Source of the DNA: Planctomycetota bacterium
GTDB lineage: Bacteria; Planctomycetota; UBA8742; UBA2392
Length of the DNA: 64,000 bases
NCBI GenBank assembly: GCA_020638635.1
Contig: JACKIE010000009.1
Location: 44,357-108,356 of the forward strand
Direction of reading: 5' to 3'
Made by a program: the position numbers and the translations under genes. Below the pieces are notes generated by a model. The model saw only the letters and a program-made list of their open reading frames with translations, was not told the DNA's origin and did not search any database. Shown here piece after piece: positions 6,515-15,258 of this stretch; positions within the stretch are counted from its first letter, which is position 1, and every line of letters starts with the position of its first letter.

Positions 6515-8713
6515 ATGCCTTCTGACAACACAGCCTTCAAGCTCATCGGCCAGACCATCGGCGGCTGCCAGATCAAAAAGCTGCTCGGCACCGGCGGCAT
6601 GGGCGCCGTCTACCTTGCCAACCAGGTCAGCCTGGGCAAGGAAGTCGCGCTCAAGATTCTCGACGAGCGCTGGGCCGTCCACGAGCGCCACATCGAAGGC
6701 TTCCTGCGCGAAGCCCGCCTCGCCGCCAAGCTGGAAGACGAGCACATCATCCAGATCTACGACGTCGGCACCGACCGCAGCTGGAACTTCATCGTCATGC
6801 AGTTCGCCCGCGGCGAGAACCTGAAAGACAGGCTCAAGCGCGGCCCCCTCGATATCGAGGAAGCCCTCTCGCACATCGAGGGCGTCGCCCGCGGCCTCAG
6901 CGCCGCCCACAGCCACGGCATCGTGCACCGCGACATCAAGCCCGGCAACCTGGTGATCGGCGACGACGGCATCATCAAGATTCTCGACTTCGGCCTCGCG
7001 CGCCTCGAAGAGGGCGAAAAAGACAAGTCCCAGGGCCAGTTCATGGGCAGCGTCGCCTACATGGCGCCCGAACAGTCCGAGTACATGCCCGTGGACATGC
7101 GCACCGACATCTACAGCCTCGGCATCACGGCCTACCAGTGCCTGGCCGGCACGCTGCCCTTCCGCGGCGAAAACAATTTCGACCTGATCATCAAGCACCA
7201 CTGTGAAGAGCCGCCCGCCCCGAGCGTGATCCGCCGCGACATCCCGCTGACCGTCAGCCGCGTGGTGCTGCGCATGATCGCCAAGGACCCGCAGCAGCGC
7301 TACGCCAACATCGACGACGTGCTGCTTGACCTCAAGCTGATGCGCCGCCACCAGCTGCCGGCGGCGCCCGAGCCCTGGAGCCGGCGGCCCTTGAACCCGC
7401 ACCCCGTGGACATGACGGCCATCAAGTCCGAAGAGCTGTACCGCAACGCGCTCAAGGCCCAGCGCGCCTGTTTTGTTGACGGCCGTCCGGTCGCGCCCAT
7501 GCGCGAGCTGCTGCCGAAGATGGGCGTGGTCTACCGCGCCAGCCATGAGCCCGACCTGGTGCCCGGCAGCTTCCTTGAGGTAAAGGCTGGCGAAAAGCGC
7601 ATGCCGCTGGCATTCGCGGCCATGAAGAACTTCGAGCTGCGCGACGTGAAGGGCGACCTGGAGTACGCCGAGCGCTTCCGCATTTTCAACCACAGCGAGC
7701 GCCTGGTGGTCCGCGTGAAGGGGCAGAAAAGCCTGGGCGTCTCCGAGGTCCAGCGCCTGTTCGACCTGCTGGAGGCCTTGCCCGCCGAGATCCGCAACAT
7801 CGCGGTCGCGCTCGAGCCCGAGTACTCGGCCATGGGCAGCGACATCCGCTGGGTGGTGGATACCTACAACGTGCTCGACAAGCGGGGCTGCGCCTTCACG
7901 CTGATCGTCGGCTCCATGGAGAACCACACCACCTTCGTCAACCTCGGCATCGACAGCCACATCAAGCTGGAACTCGAGCTCGAGCGCACGGCCAGCATCA
8001 GCCTGGAACGCCTCAAGCCCGACGAGTCCGGCGTGGTGGCGGAAGTGGGGGAAGACTCCGGCTACGTGAAGTCAGAGGGCGAACCGGACCTGACGCCTTC
8101 AGCATGGGCGCTGGTGGGCCAGATCCGCGAGCTGCTGCATTCCGGCGAGCCCGTGGGCGCCGCGCGCGCCTGGCGCCGGCTGGTGGGGGAGGGGCTGGAC
8201 CGCCGCCAGCTCCACAGCCTGCACGAGCTCAAGACCGAGCTCTACAACGCCCTGCTCGCCCAGGGGCGCGAGGCCTTTGAGGCCGACGACTTCGAGACCT
8301 CGACCGAGCTGTTCAACCTGATGATCGACCTGGAGCCCGGCCGTTACGAGGGCCACTTCTACAAGGGGCTGCTGTTGAAGGCCGAGGGCAAGATGGAGTA
8401 CGCCCAGGCGTTTTTGACCCAGGCAATCCTGGCGGCGCCGGACGAGGCCGAGCTGTTTTATCACCGTGCGATCGTGCGCAGCCGCGTGGATGATTTAGAG
8501 GGTGCGCTGCGCGACCTGGACATGTGCCTGACCCACAACCCGCGCATGGTGAACGCCTACTACAACCGCGCCAAGCTGCACCAGAGGATGGGCCGCCAGG
8601 ATTTAAGCAAGCGCGACCTGCAGATGTACGAAAGGCTGAGCGGCAAAAAAGCCACCCGCAGCACCAAAGCCCCAGCCACCAGACCACCAACCAAAGCCGC
8701 CGAGGCGGAGTAA
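6515..8713 (+). CDS. Serine/threonine protein kinase with a STAS-like middle domain and C-terminal TPRs
   Basis: 732 residues. Residues 18-285 are a Hanks-type kinase: the glycine loop LLGTGGMGAVYL (23-34), catalytic Lys in VALKILD (K47), HRDIKPGN (138-145), DFG (158-160) and MAPEQ. Residues about 330-500 look like an alpha/beta domain of STAS type (VSEVQRLFDLLEALPAEIRN, then CAFTLIVGSMENHTTFVNLG). Residues about 580-710 contain TPR repeats (ALLAQGREAFEADDFETSTE; MVNAYYNRAKLHQRMGR). No transmembrane helix is seen, so it is a soluble, probably partner-bound signalling kinase. Substrates are not evident from the neighbours. The ATG at 6515 is preferred over one six bases upstream because of the TATGGT box. 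Confidence 0.92.
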   Translation: MPSDNTAFKLIGQTIGGCQIKKLLGTGGMGAVYLANQVSLGKEVALKILDERWAVHERHIEGFLREARLAAKLEDEHIIQIYDVGTDRSWNFIVMQFARGENLKDRLKRGPLDIEEALSHIEGVARGLSAAHSHGIVHRDIKPGNLVIGDDGIIKILDFGLARLEEGEKDKSQGQFMGSVAYMAPEQSEYMPVDMRTDIYSLGITAYQCLAGTLPFRGENNFDLIIKHHCEEPPAPSVIRRDIPLTVSRVVLRMIAKDPQQRYANIDDVLLDLKLMRRHQLPAAPEPWSRRPLNPHPVDMTAIKSEELYRNALKAQRACFVDGRPVAPMRELLPKMGVVYRASHEPDLVPGSFLEVKAGEKRMPLAFAAMKNFELRDVKGDLEYAERFRIFNHSERLVVRVKGQKSLGVSEVQRLFDLLEALPAEIRNIAVALEPEYSAMGSDIRWVVDTYNVLDKRGCAFTLIVGSMENHTTFVNLGIDSHIKLELELERTASISLERLKPDESGVVAEVGEDSGYVKSEGEPDLTPSAWALVGQIRELLHSGEPVGAARAWRRLVGEGLDRRQLHSLHELKTELYNALLAQGREAFEADDFETSTELFNLMIDLEPGRYEGHFYKGLLLKAEGKMEYAQAFLTQAILAAPDEAELFYHRAIVRSRVDDLEGALRDLDMCLTHNPRMVNAYYNRAKLHQRMGRQDLSKRDLQMYERLSGKKATRSTKAPATRPPTKAAEAE

Positions 8714-8733
8714 TGGCCGCTGCTGTTTCGCCG

Positions 8734-8746
8734 TTGACATTATACT
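8734..8746 (+). promoter_or_regulatory. AT-rich promoter-like patch upstream of the TrlF gene
   Basis: TTGACA (8734-8739) is a perfect -35 consensus. A TATACT (8741-8746) follows almost at once and could be the -10 of an overlapping promoter. A -10 at normal spacing after the TTGACA is poor (ATTCAG region). The patch stands out from the GC-rich flanks and lies about 90 bp before the start. Confidence 0.3.
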
Positions 8747-8828
8747 ATCTTTTGCATTCAGACTCGATACCATCGTTGCCGTTCCTGATTGGCTCGAAAC
8801 AGTCAGCAATTCAGGCGAGGGGTGGGCG

Positions 8829-11800
8829 ATGACCAGTTTCCGCGACGGATCCCGCTGGAGGCGGTGGGACTTGCAGGTTCATACACCTTTTTCGGTTCTC
8901 AACAACCAATTCAAGTGCGATTTCAAAACATACGCGAAGGAGTTGTTGTCACGAACGATCGCTAAGCGTGTCGCGGTAGTGGGCGTGACCGACTACTTCG
9001 TTATTGACGGCTACAAGCAACTTCGAGCACTGCTGGCAGATCAAGAGTGGATGAATGCCAGCTTCAACCATGATCAACGAGCGGCGATCGCCCAAATCAC
9101 CTTCCTCCCCAATATCGAACTGCGCCTCGATAACTTCGCAGGCAAGAACAAGCGGGTCAACTTCCACGTTATATTTAGCGACGATGTCGCTCCTGATTAC
9201 ATCCAAGAGAACTTTCTAAATGAGATTCACTTCATGTTCCAAGCCGATCAGCCGCGTGCGCTGACTCGGTCTAATCTGATGGACTTCGGCCGATTCCTGC
9301 AGTCGCCACCCGAGGAAATCAGCGACGAGAAGGCATTTTTAGAGGGGTGTAAACAGGCAGCATTGTCCGTCGTTGAAGTGAGCGAAAAGCTAAGAAAAGC
9401 GTTTCAAGGTCAGTACGTCCTGGCTTTGGCTGAAGAAGGACTCGGAAATCTAAAATGGGAAGGACAAGACAAGGGAATTAGGACTCATCTTGTGCAGGTT
9501 GCTAACTGCCTGATAGCGTCCAACAAGCAAACGGTTAAGTGGGCACTTGGAAAACTTGAGCAAGGAGAAGGGGAGTTCATCCGACGATTCGCCAAACTCA
9601 AGCCTTGCTTTTCAACCTCCGATCCGCACACCCTTGACGAGATATATGAAAAGAACAATGAACGAGCTTGTTGGATCAAAGCGGACCCGACCTTTCGCGG
9701 ACTGCTTCATGTTCTTGCTGAGCCAGAGCAAAGGGTGCTGTTGGCGGCGGAGGACCCTTGGAAAGTACGACTCGAAGATCAGGCAACAAACATCATTACG
9801 TCCCTGACGCTACAGAGGTCGGGCGACGCACCGGCGCATCAGAAGTGGTTTTCCGACGACATACCGCTCAGCCCCGGATTGGTCGCCATCATCGGGAGAA
9901 AAGGAGCCGGCAAGAGTGCCCTCGTTGACATCGTCGGACTAGTTGGCAATTCGAGCAGACAGCGTGACTTTTCATTCCTCAAGAAATCCAAGTTCTTGGC
10001 GGGTAAGCCACCGCTTGCAACGTATTTCAAAGCTCAGTTGAAGTGGCAGAGTTATGGGAAGGCAGAAGGTGTAGGCTTGTCTGAATTCGTTCCTCTTGAC
10101 GCCGATATCGCGCCGGGCGCGAGAGAGAGTGTAAAGTACCTACCTCAGAATTACCTGGAAACAATCTGCGGTGAACATGGTGAATCTGGGGCATCGAGTT
10201 TCACTCAAGAACTGGAAAATGTAATCTTCTCCCATGTCCCTCCAGAAGATCGATTGGGATGCGCAACTTTAGAAGAGTATGTTCGTGAAGTATCGCGGCA
10301 GCAACAAAAGAGCATACTTGCGTCGCGGGACAAACTGCGAGATTTAGTCAACTCTCTGTGCGCAATTGAAAAGCGTCTCGAGCCCCAGTATCGCACCAAG
10401 CTGGAAGATCTACGCGCCAAGAGTCACCGCGACACTGAGACACATCGTGCAAACGAGCCGCAGCCACCGAAGCTCGCAAATAAGTCAAAGGAGCTGGAAG
10501 GCGCACAGAAGCTGCTTCAGGAGAAAATGGACAAACTGAAGGCTGAGCGAGCCAAGCTAGAGGCGGAGGAGAAGACTGCACGAACGAAGACGGGGGAAAC
10601 CAATGCAAGGATTGCCTCGTACAAGCGACTAATCGAAGGGGTCCAGAACATTTCCGAAGCTGTGTCCGCCGCAAAGGCCGAACTTCAACCCCACGCGCAG
10701 GTCGCTGGTGTAAACCTAGACGAAGTAGTGAATCTGACCACAAACGATGAGTTGATTGTTGTCAAGCGTGACAAAGATGTGCAACTGCTGAAAACCCTGA
10801 GAGAACATGTCGATCCAACGTTCGCTGGATCGGTGGCGGAGCGTTTGGCGAAGTTGGACGAAGAGATGTCAGACGTTGAAGCCGATTTGGATGAGCCAGT
10901 TCGCGCACAAGAAGAGTACCTGAGATCACATGACTTGTGGAAGCGCAAGCTTGACGCGATGGTAGGGTCAAAGAACTCGCCCGACACCTTGGTGTGGTAT
11001 GATACCCAACTAAAGGCTCTTGACGAGGGACCCGCCCTGCGCGAATCAATCATTGCGCAACGTGACGAGCTGGTCCGCGAAGTGGCGTCCAAGATTGCAA
11101 CCCTCGTCGATGCCTACAAAGAACTCTACGCTCCAGTGCAAACCGCAGCCAATCAAGTGTCCGTCCACCTGTCGGCCGAGAAGGGTTCTATTCCGCTTGA
11201 GTTTTCCGCTGGTGTTAGCGCCAACGACTTCAGGGAAGGGTTTCTTAAGTTCATCAACGCCGGTCGAAAGGGGCGTTTTCATGGAAAAGAGGAATCCGAA
11301 CAGTTTGTGAAGTCGCTCGTAGACTCCGCTTCATTGGATACAGCTGACCAGATTGTCGAGTTCGCTCAGAACATCTGTTCGCTACTGTACGGTGGACGTG
11401 CTGCACCATTTGAGGAAGATGACATCATTGAGAACCAACTGAAACAGCCGTATACTAAGCAACAAGTGCTGGAGTACGTCTTCGGGTTGGAGTACCTGAA
11501 ACCAACATATGGGCTCAAATGGGGCGGTAGATCGCTGGATCAACTTTCGCCGGGAGAGCGCGGTACACTACTACTCATCTTCTACTTGCTTATCGACAAG
11601 GGACAGGAACCTCTCTTGCTTGATCAACCAGAGGAGAACTTGGACAACCAAACGATCTACGGCGTCCTTGTGCCCGCAATCCGACTAGCAAAAGAACGCC
11701 GCCAGATCCTTATGGTTACGCATAACCCCAATTTGGCGGTAGTATGCGATGCCGAGCAAGTGATCCATGTCGATATGGACAAGACTTCGGGCAACAAGGT

Positions 11801-11918
11801 TATCTACACTTGCGGTGCGATCGAGAATCCCGAGCTGAACCGAAGGCTGGTTGATGTCTTGGAGGGCACCCGCCCCGCTTTCGACAAGCGAGAAGAGAAA
11901 TACGAACTTGGGAAGTAA
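8829..11918 (+). CDS. TrlF-family protein: PHP domain joined to an SMC/ABC-type ATPase
   Basis: 1029 residues, starting at an ATG preceded by GAGGGG. Residues 1-280 resemble a PHP metal-dependent phosphoesterase: WDLQVHTPFS (13-22), VVGVTDYFVIDG (about 50-60) and STSDPHTLDEI near 265. Walker A is GRKGAGKSALVD at about 356. A long charged helical region (about 480-760) looks like a coiled coil. The C-terminus carries the ABC signature LSPGERG (about 906), Walker B LLLDQPEENLD and the H-loop LMVTHNPN. This is the layout of TrlF AAA-like ATPases, often found among mobile and defence genes; I infer a nucleic-acid-processing or anti-phage role. Base composition is clearly lower in GC than both neighbours, which suggests transfer as a single-gene insert. 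No methylase or partner lies beside it. Confidence 0.85.
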   Translation: MTSFRDGSRWRRWDLQVHTPFSVLNNQFKCDFKTYAKELLSRTIAKRVAVVGVTDYFVIDGYKQLRALLADQEWMNASFNHDQRAAIAQITFLPNIELRLDNFAGKNKRVNFHVIFSDDVAPDYIQENFLNEIHFMFQADQPRALTRSNLMDFGRFLQSPPEEISDEKAFLEGCKQAALSVVEVSEKLRKAFQGQYVLALAEEGLGNLKWEGQDKGIRTHLVQVANCLIASNKQTVKWALGKLEQGEGEFIRRFAKLKPCFSTSDPHTLDEIYEKNNERACWIKADPTFRGLLHVLAEPEQRVLLAAEDPWKVRLEDQATNIITSLTLQRSGDAPAHQKWFSDDIPLSPGLVAIIGRKGAGKSALVDIVGLVGNSSRQRDFSFLKKSKFLAGKPPLATYFKAQLKWQSYGKAEGVGLSEFVPLDADIAPGARESVKYLPQNYLETICGEHGESGASSFTQELENVIFSHVPPEDRLGCATLEEYVREVSRQQQKSILASRDKLRDLVNSLCAIEKRLEPQYRTKLEDLRAKSHRDTETHRANEPQPPKLANKSKELEGAQKLLQEKMDKLKAERAKLEAEEKTARTKTGETNARIASYKRLIEGVQNISEAVSAAKAELQPHAQVAGVNLDEVVNLTTNDELIVVKRDKDVQLLKTLREHVDPTFAGSVAERLAKLDEEMSDVEADLDEPVRAQEEYLRSHDLWKRKLDAMVGSKNSPDTLVWYDTQLKALDEGPALRESIIAQRDELVREVASKIATLVDAYKELYAPVQTAANQVSVHLSAEKGSIPLEFSAGVSANDFREGFLKFINAGRKGRFHGKEESEQFVKSLVDSASLDTADQIVEFAQNICSLLYGGRAAPFEEDDIIENQLKQPYTKQQVLEYVFGLEYLKPTYGLKWGGRSLDQLSPGERGTLLLIFYLLIDKGQEPLLLDQPEENLDNQTIYGVLVPAIRLAKERRQILMVTHNPNLAVVCDAEQVIHVDMDKTSGNKVIYTCGAIENPELNRRLVDVLEGTRPAFDKREEKYELGK

Positions 11919-12067
11919 TCTTCGCTGACTCGTCCCCCGCAACTCCCCAAACAGTTAGCTCTCGGTGTGGCATTTGTTCTCATGCTAAGAATTTGATCCT
12001 CTCGTGACACGTCGCACCCTTGCCTTGCTAACCTGCTTGCACTGGGCTGGTGATCGGGGGACCTGCT

Positions 12068-13537
12068 ATGCGTGCTTTGGTTGCGCTTGGGATGGTGATT
12101 GCATTGACCTGCCTGGCCTTTGCCCAGAAGGCTGAGCATGTGGCCCTGCTCAAAGATGCTTTGCCCGACAATCGTGTCGAAGGCGCCAAACGCCTGCTTT
12201 CCGACGGCGACAAGAAGTCCGTCAAGGCCGTCATGGAAGCCCTGGTGGCCGAGCGCGACGGCTTTGCCGGCCGTGAAATGGGCCGCGCGTTTGCTGACCT
12301 CAAGGGCGCCGAGGGGCTCAACCAGGCAGACAGCTCCGTCATGGCCTGCAAGAAAACCGAAGAGATGTTCGCCGCCTACTGGGCCCTGTGCGGCCTCGCG
12401 CTCGGCAACACGCCCGAGGGCACCGGCACATTGAAAAAGGCGCTGGACAAGGGCGACAAGAAAAACGTCTCTCTGCGCGCCTGCGCCCTCGAAGCCATGG
12501 GCGAGGCCGCGCGCGATGACCTGGCGCCCCTGGCCCTGGCCATCGTCAACGCCTACAAGCCCGAGGACGACAAGGGCAACGTGTTCGAGAACCTGGCCGC
12601 CATCACGGCCGTGCGCAAGCTGTGCCCCAAGGGCGAAGACCGCGAGGCGCAGAAGCCGTTTATCGAAGCGCTGATCCACGTGCTGGATGCCAGCGGCGAC
12701 GAGCGCATCAAGTACTTCGCGGCACTGGGCCTCAGCCGCATCTCGGGCCAGCCGGCCTACCTCAGCGCCGGGTGGTGGCGCGCCTGGCTGGCGGGCAACG
12801 TGGCCGAAGACGCGGGCGCGGGCAAGACGGTGGCGTTCTTTGACGCCATCGCCGTGGGCACGCGGGTGCTGTTCGTGATCGACGTCAGCGGCAGCATGGA
12901 GTGGCCGGCCGACATGGAGTTCGCCAAAAACCCGGTCACGGGCAAGGGCAAGGAAAACGGCCCGGACTACAGCCAGGTGAAGACCAAGCTGGACCTCGCG
13001 AAGGTCGAGCTGCTGTGGACGCTGAAAAATCTGCCTGAGGACTACCACTTCAACATCATCACCTACAGCAAAGAGCACCAGCTGATCCTGCCCGACGAAT
13101 CCGAGCTGGTGCAGGCGACGGACGAAAACAAGCGCAAGTTCAGTATCGCGGTCTACGGCCTGAAGGCCGAGGGCGGGACAAACATACATGGCGCGCTGAC
13201 GCAGGCCTTCACGGTGGTGCGCAAGGGCAAGGTGAAGGAAGACCCGGCGCTCGACCCCAAGGCGATGCTGGAGGGGGTAGACACCATCTTCTTCATGACC
13301 GACGGCGAACCGAGCTGGAGCGACGACAGCACCGGCGAGGGCTCGGTGCACCCGAAGTGGGGCAGCATCGGCAACGGCCGCTACGTGAAGCCGGAGGCGA
13401 TATTGGCCGACATCTCGCGCATCAACACCTTCCGCAAGGTGGTGATCCACGCGATCGCGGTAGGCAAAGACGCCGCGCACCAGATGATGCAGGATCTGGC
13501 GGAGCAGAACCACGGCAGATATGTGAACCGGGGCTAG
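12068..13537 (+). CDS. Secreted protein with HEAT-like repeats and a von Willebrand factor A domain
   Basis: 489 residues. The ATG at 12068 gives a signal peptide (MRALVALGMVIALTCLAFAQ) and has GGGGGA before it. Residues 20-245 are alpha-helical HEAT-type repeats (ALKDALPDNRVEGAKRLL pattern). Residues about 265-485 are a VWA domain with an intact MIDAS: DVSGSM near 271, the threonine in GGTNIHGAL, and FFMTDGEPSW. It should bind a divalent metal and a protein partner in the periplasm or outside. It stands alone between the TrlF gene and a repeat-filled gap. The intergenic stretch 11919-12067 shows nothing recognisable. Confidence 0.85.
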   Translation: MRALVALGMVIALTCLAFAQKAEHVALLKDALPDNRVEGAKRLLSDGDKKSVKAVMEALVAERDGFAGREMGRAFADLKGAEGLNQADSSVMACKKTEEMFAAYWALCGLALGNTPEGTGTLKKALDKGDKKNVSLRACALEAMGEAARDDLAPLALAIVNAYKPEDDKGNVFENLAAITAVRKLCPKGEDREAQKPFIEALIHVLDASGDERIKYFAALGLSRISGQPAYLSAGWWRAWLAGNVAEDAGAGKTVAFFDAIAVGTRVLFVIDVSGSMEWPADMEFAKNPVTGKGKENGPDYSQVKTKLDLAKVELLWTLKNLPEDYHFNIITYSKEHQLILPDESELVQATDENKRKFSIAVYGLKAEGGTNIHGALTQAFTVVRKGKVKEDPALDPKAMLEGVDTIFFMTDGEPSWSDDSTGEGSVHPKWGSIGNGRYVKPEAILADISRINTFRKVVIHAIAVGKDAAHQMMQDLAEQNHGRYVNRG

Positions 13538-13615
13538 CCCGATGCGTAAGCGTCGGGCACGGGGCTGGTGCGCGTGCCGCCGCGTTCGGGTTGCATCGAA
13601 GCGGGGTTGAACAGC

Positions 13616-13849
13616 AAATTACCAATAACCAATTTTCGATTACCAACTGCCGGCAACTGCAAATGCTTTTGCCCACGAAGGTCACGAAGGATCACGAAGA
13701 GCTGGTCCTTGGTTGATTGCCTTCGTGGTCCTTCGTGGTTCCCGCAGTTGCCTTTCAAGTCGTGAACGAGCTGCAATCAGCGAGGACCGTCGTGCTCAAA
13801 GTTAACCACGTCGCCTCAATTGGTAATTGAAAATTGGTTATTGGTAATT
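13616..13849. repeat. Nested inverted repeat built of short words, filling the 374-bp gap 13538-13911
   Basis: The gap between two converging genes holds a two-layer inverted element. The outer arms (13616-13646 and 13817-13849) consist of variants of the seven-base word ACCAATT and its complement. The inner arms are GGCAACTGC with three CACGAAGG-type words (13652-13699) against CTTCGTGG words and GCAGTTGCC (13720-13752). It could fold as one very long imperfect stem. The centre right of the inner arms (13753-13816) shows nothing recognisable. The VWA gene end (13542-13557) also has a weak hairpin, CCCGATGCG with GCGTCGGG. The inner words and the GCAACTGC flank recur at 38836-39184. Confidence 0.8.
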
Positions 13850-13911
13850 CGCTGTTTCCCACGCTGCGAGACGCATCAACCGTCCCAGCATCTCGCGCTT
13901 ACGCTGCCGGG

Positions 13912-15099
13912 CTACGCTGTGTGAATGGTCAGCCAGCGCACGACATCCGACTGGCGCAGCAGCCCGACGATCTGGTTGTCTTTCACCACCAGAACCACGC
14001 CGTAGTCGCTTTCCGCCAGGCGCTTCAGGATCTCCGGGCCGGGCAGGTTGTGCTCGACGAAGTCCACTTCGTGCAGCGGCTTGGCCAGCCGCGCCAGCCG
14101 CGTGTGCGGCCGTGCCTCGGGCGGCAGTTGCGCGATGTCGTCAATAGTGACGATGCCGACCAGCTGTCCGCCCTCGAGCACCGGCCACACGGCCTGGCTG
14201 CGGTGCATCAGGCGCTCGCGCGCGAAGCTCTCGACGTCGTCGCTGCCGTCGGCGAACTCGAAGCCGGTGTCCATCAGCTCTGATAACCGGTGGCCCTGCA
14301 GGCTGGTGCGCAGCTCGGATTCCGCCTGGGCCGCGCGCGCGGCGCTGAACAGGAACCAGCCGATGAACAGCAGCCACAAGCCGTTGATGAAGCCGCCGAA
14401 GAAAATCTCCAGCCCGCCCAGGCCCATCAGCATGAACGCCACCACGCGCCCCGAATACGCCGCCCAGCGCGTGGCCTTCTGCATGTCGCCGCTGATCGCC
14501 CACAGAATCGCGCGCAGCACGCGCCCGCCATCCAGCGGGAAGCCGGGCATCATGTTGAACGCCGCCAGGAACAGGTTGATCGGCCCCAGCCACAGCAGCA
14601 GCGTGGGCAGCGGGCCCAGCGACGCCATGGCGGCCTCAGGGTTCTCAACCAGCCGCTGCGCGAAGCCGCCGTCCACCAGCACCGCCGCAAGGCCGATTGA
14701 GCCCAGGCCGATCGCCACGCTCATGAGCGGGCCGGCGATCGCGACCATGAACTCGACGCCGGCGGTCTTCGGCTGCGTCTTCAACTCGGCCATGCCGCCG
14801 AACAGGAACAGCGTGATGCGGTCGATCTCAAGTCCCTTCCACTTCGCCACCAGCGAGTGCGCGAATTCGTGTGCCAGCAGCGACACGAAAAACAGCAGCG
14901 CCGTGGCCAGGCCCAGGCCCCAGTTCAATGCCGGGCTCCAGTCCGGGTGCCAGCCTGGAAAGGTGTGCGCGGCGAGGCTCCACGCCACCAGGCCGAAAAT
15001 CAGCAGCACGCTGAAGTGCAGCCGGATCTCGATGCCGAACAGGCGCCCGATGCCGATTCCCCCGGCCGCCTGCCTGCGTTGTGGCGAGTTTCCGTTCAT
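13912..15099 (-). CDS. Site-2 protease (M50) family intramembrane metalloprotease with two CBS domains
   Basis: 395 residues. Several membrane helices surround the zinc motif HEFAH (77-81), and the third ligand lies in NMMPGFPLDGGRVL (about 182-195). Residues about 270-390 are a CBS pair (LMHRSQAVWPVLEGGQLVGI; LPGPEILKRLAESDYGVVLV). This matches the CBS-containing S2P subgroup, which cleaves membrane proteins within the bilayer; the CBS pair usually senses adenine nucleotides. The substrate is unknown: no anti-sigma factor is adjacent. It is divergent from the pseudouridine synthase over 159 bp and converges with the VWA gene across the repeat element. Confidence 0.93.
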   Translation of the reverse strand: MNGNSPQRRQAAGGIGIGRLFGIEIRLHFSVLLIFGLVAWSLAAHTFPGWHPDWSPALNWGLGLATALLFFVSLLAHEFAHSLVAKWKGLEIDRITLFLFGGMAELKTQPKTAGVEFMVAIAGPLMSVAIGLGSIGLAAVLVDGGFAQRLVENPEAAMASLGPLPTLLLWLGPINLFLAAFNMMPGFPLDGGRVLRAILWAISGDMQKATRWAAYSGRVVAFMLMGLGGLEIFFGGFINGLWLLFIGWFLFSAARAAQAESELRTSLQGHRLSELMDTGFEFADGSDDVESFARERLMHRSQAVWPVLEGGQLVGIVTIDDIAQLPPEARPHTRLARLAKPLHEVDFVEHNLPGPEILKRLAESDYGVVLVVKDNQIVGLLRQSDVVRWLTIHTA

Positions 15100-15258
15100 G
15101 CCCGAGCCTCACCATCACAACGCCGCGAGGCGCAATCCGCTTCCACCCCCTTCACGGCCGCGACCGCAGCGGCTATCTACGTGGCCTGAAACTTCCGGCG
15201 TGAGCCGGTGATGGGGGAAACCCCGACGACGGTCGCCACGCGACCGGGAAAGACAGAC

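Noticed and set aside
6503..7960. Antisense open frame of 485 codons over the kinase gene
   Set aside because: The kinase is unmistakable on the other strand; the antisense product is Ala/Val/His-rich and without motifs.
11804..13513. Antisense open frame of 569 codons over the VWA gene
   Set aside because: Shadow of the VWA/HEAT gene, which has an intact MIDAS and signal peptide.
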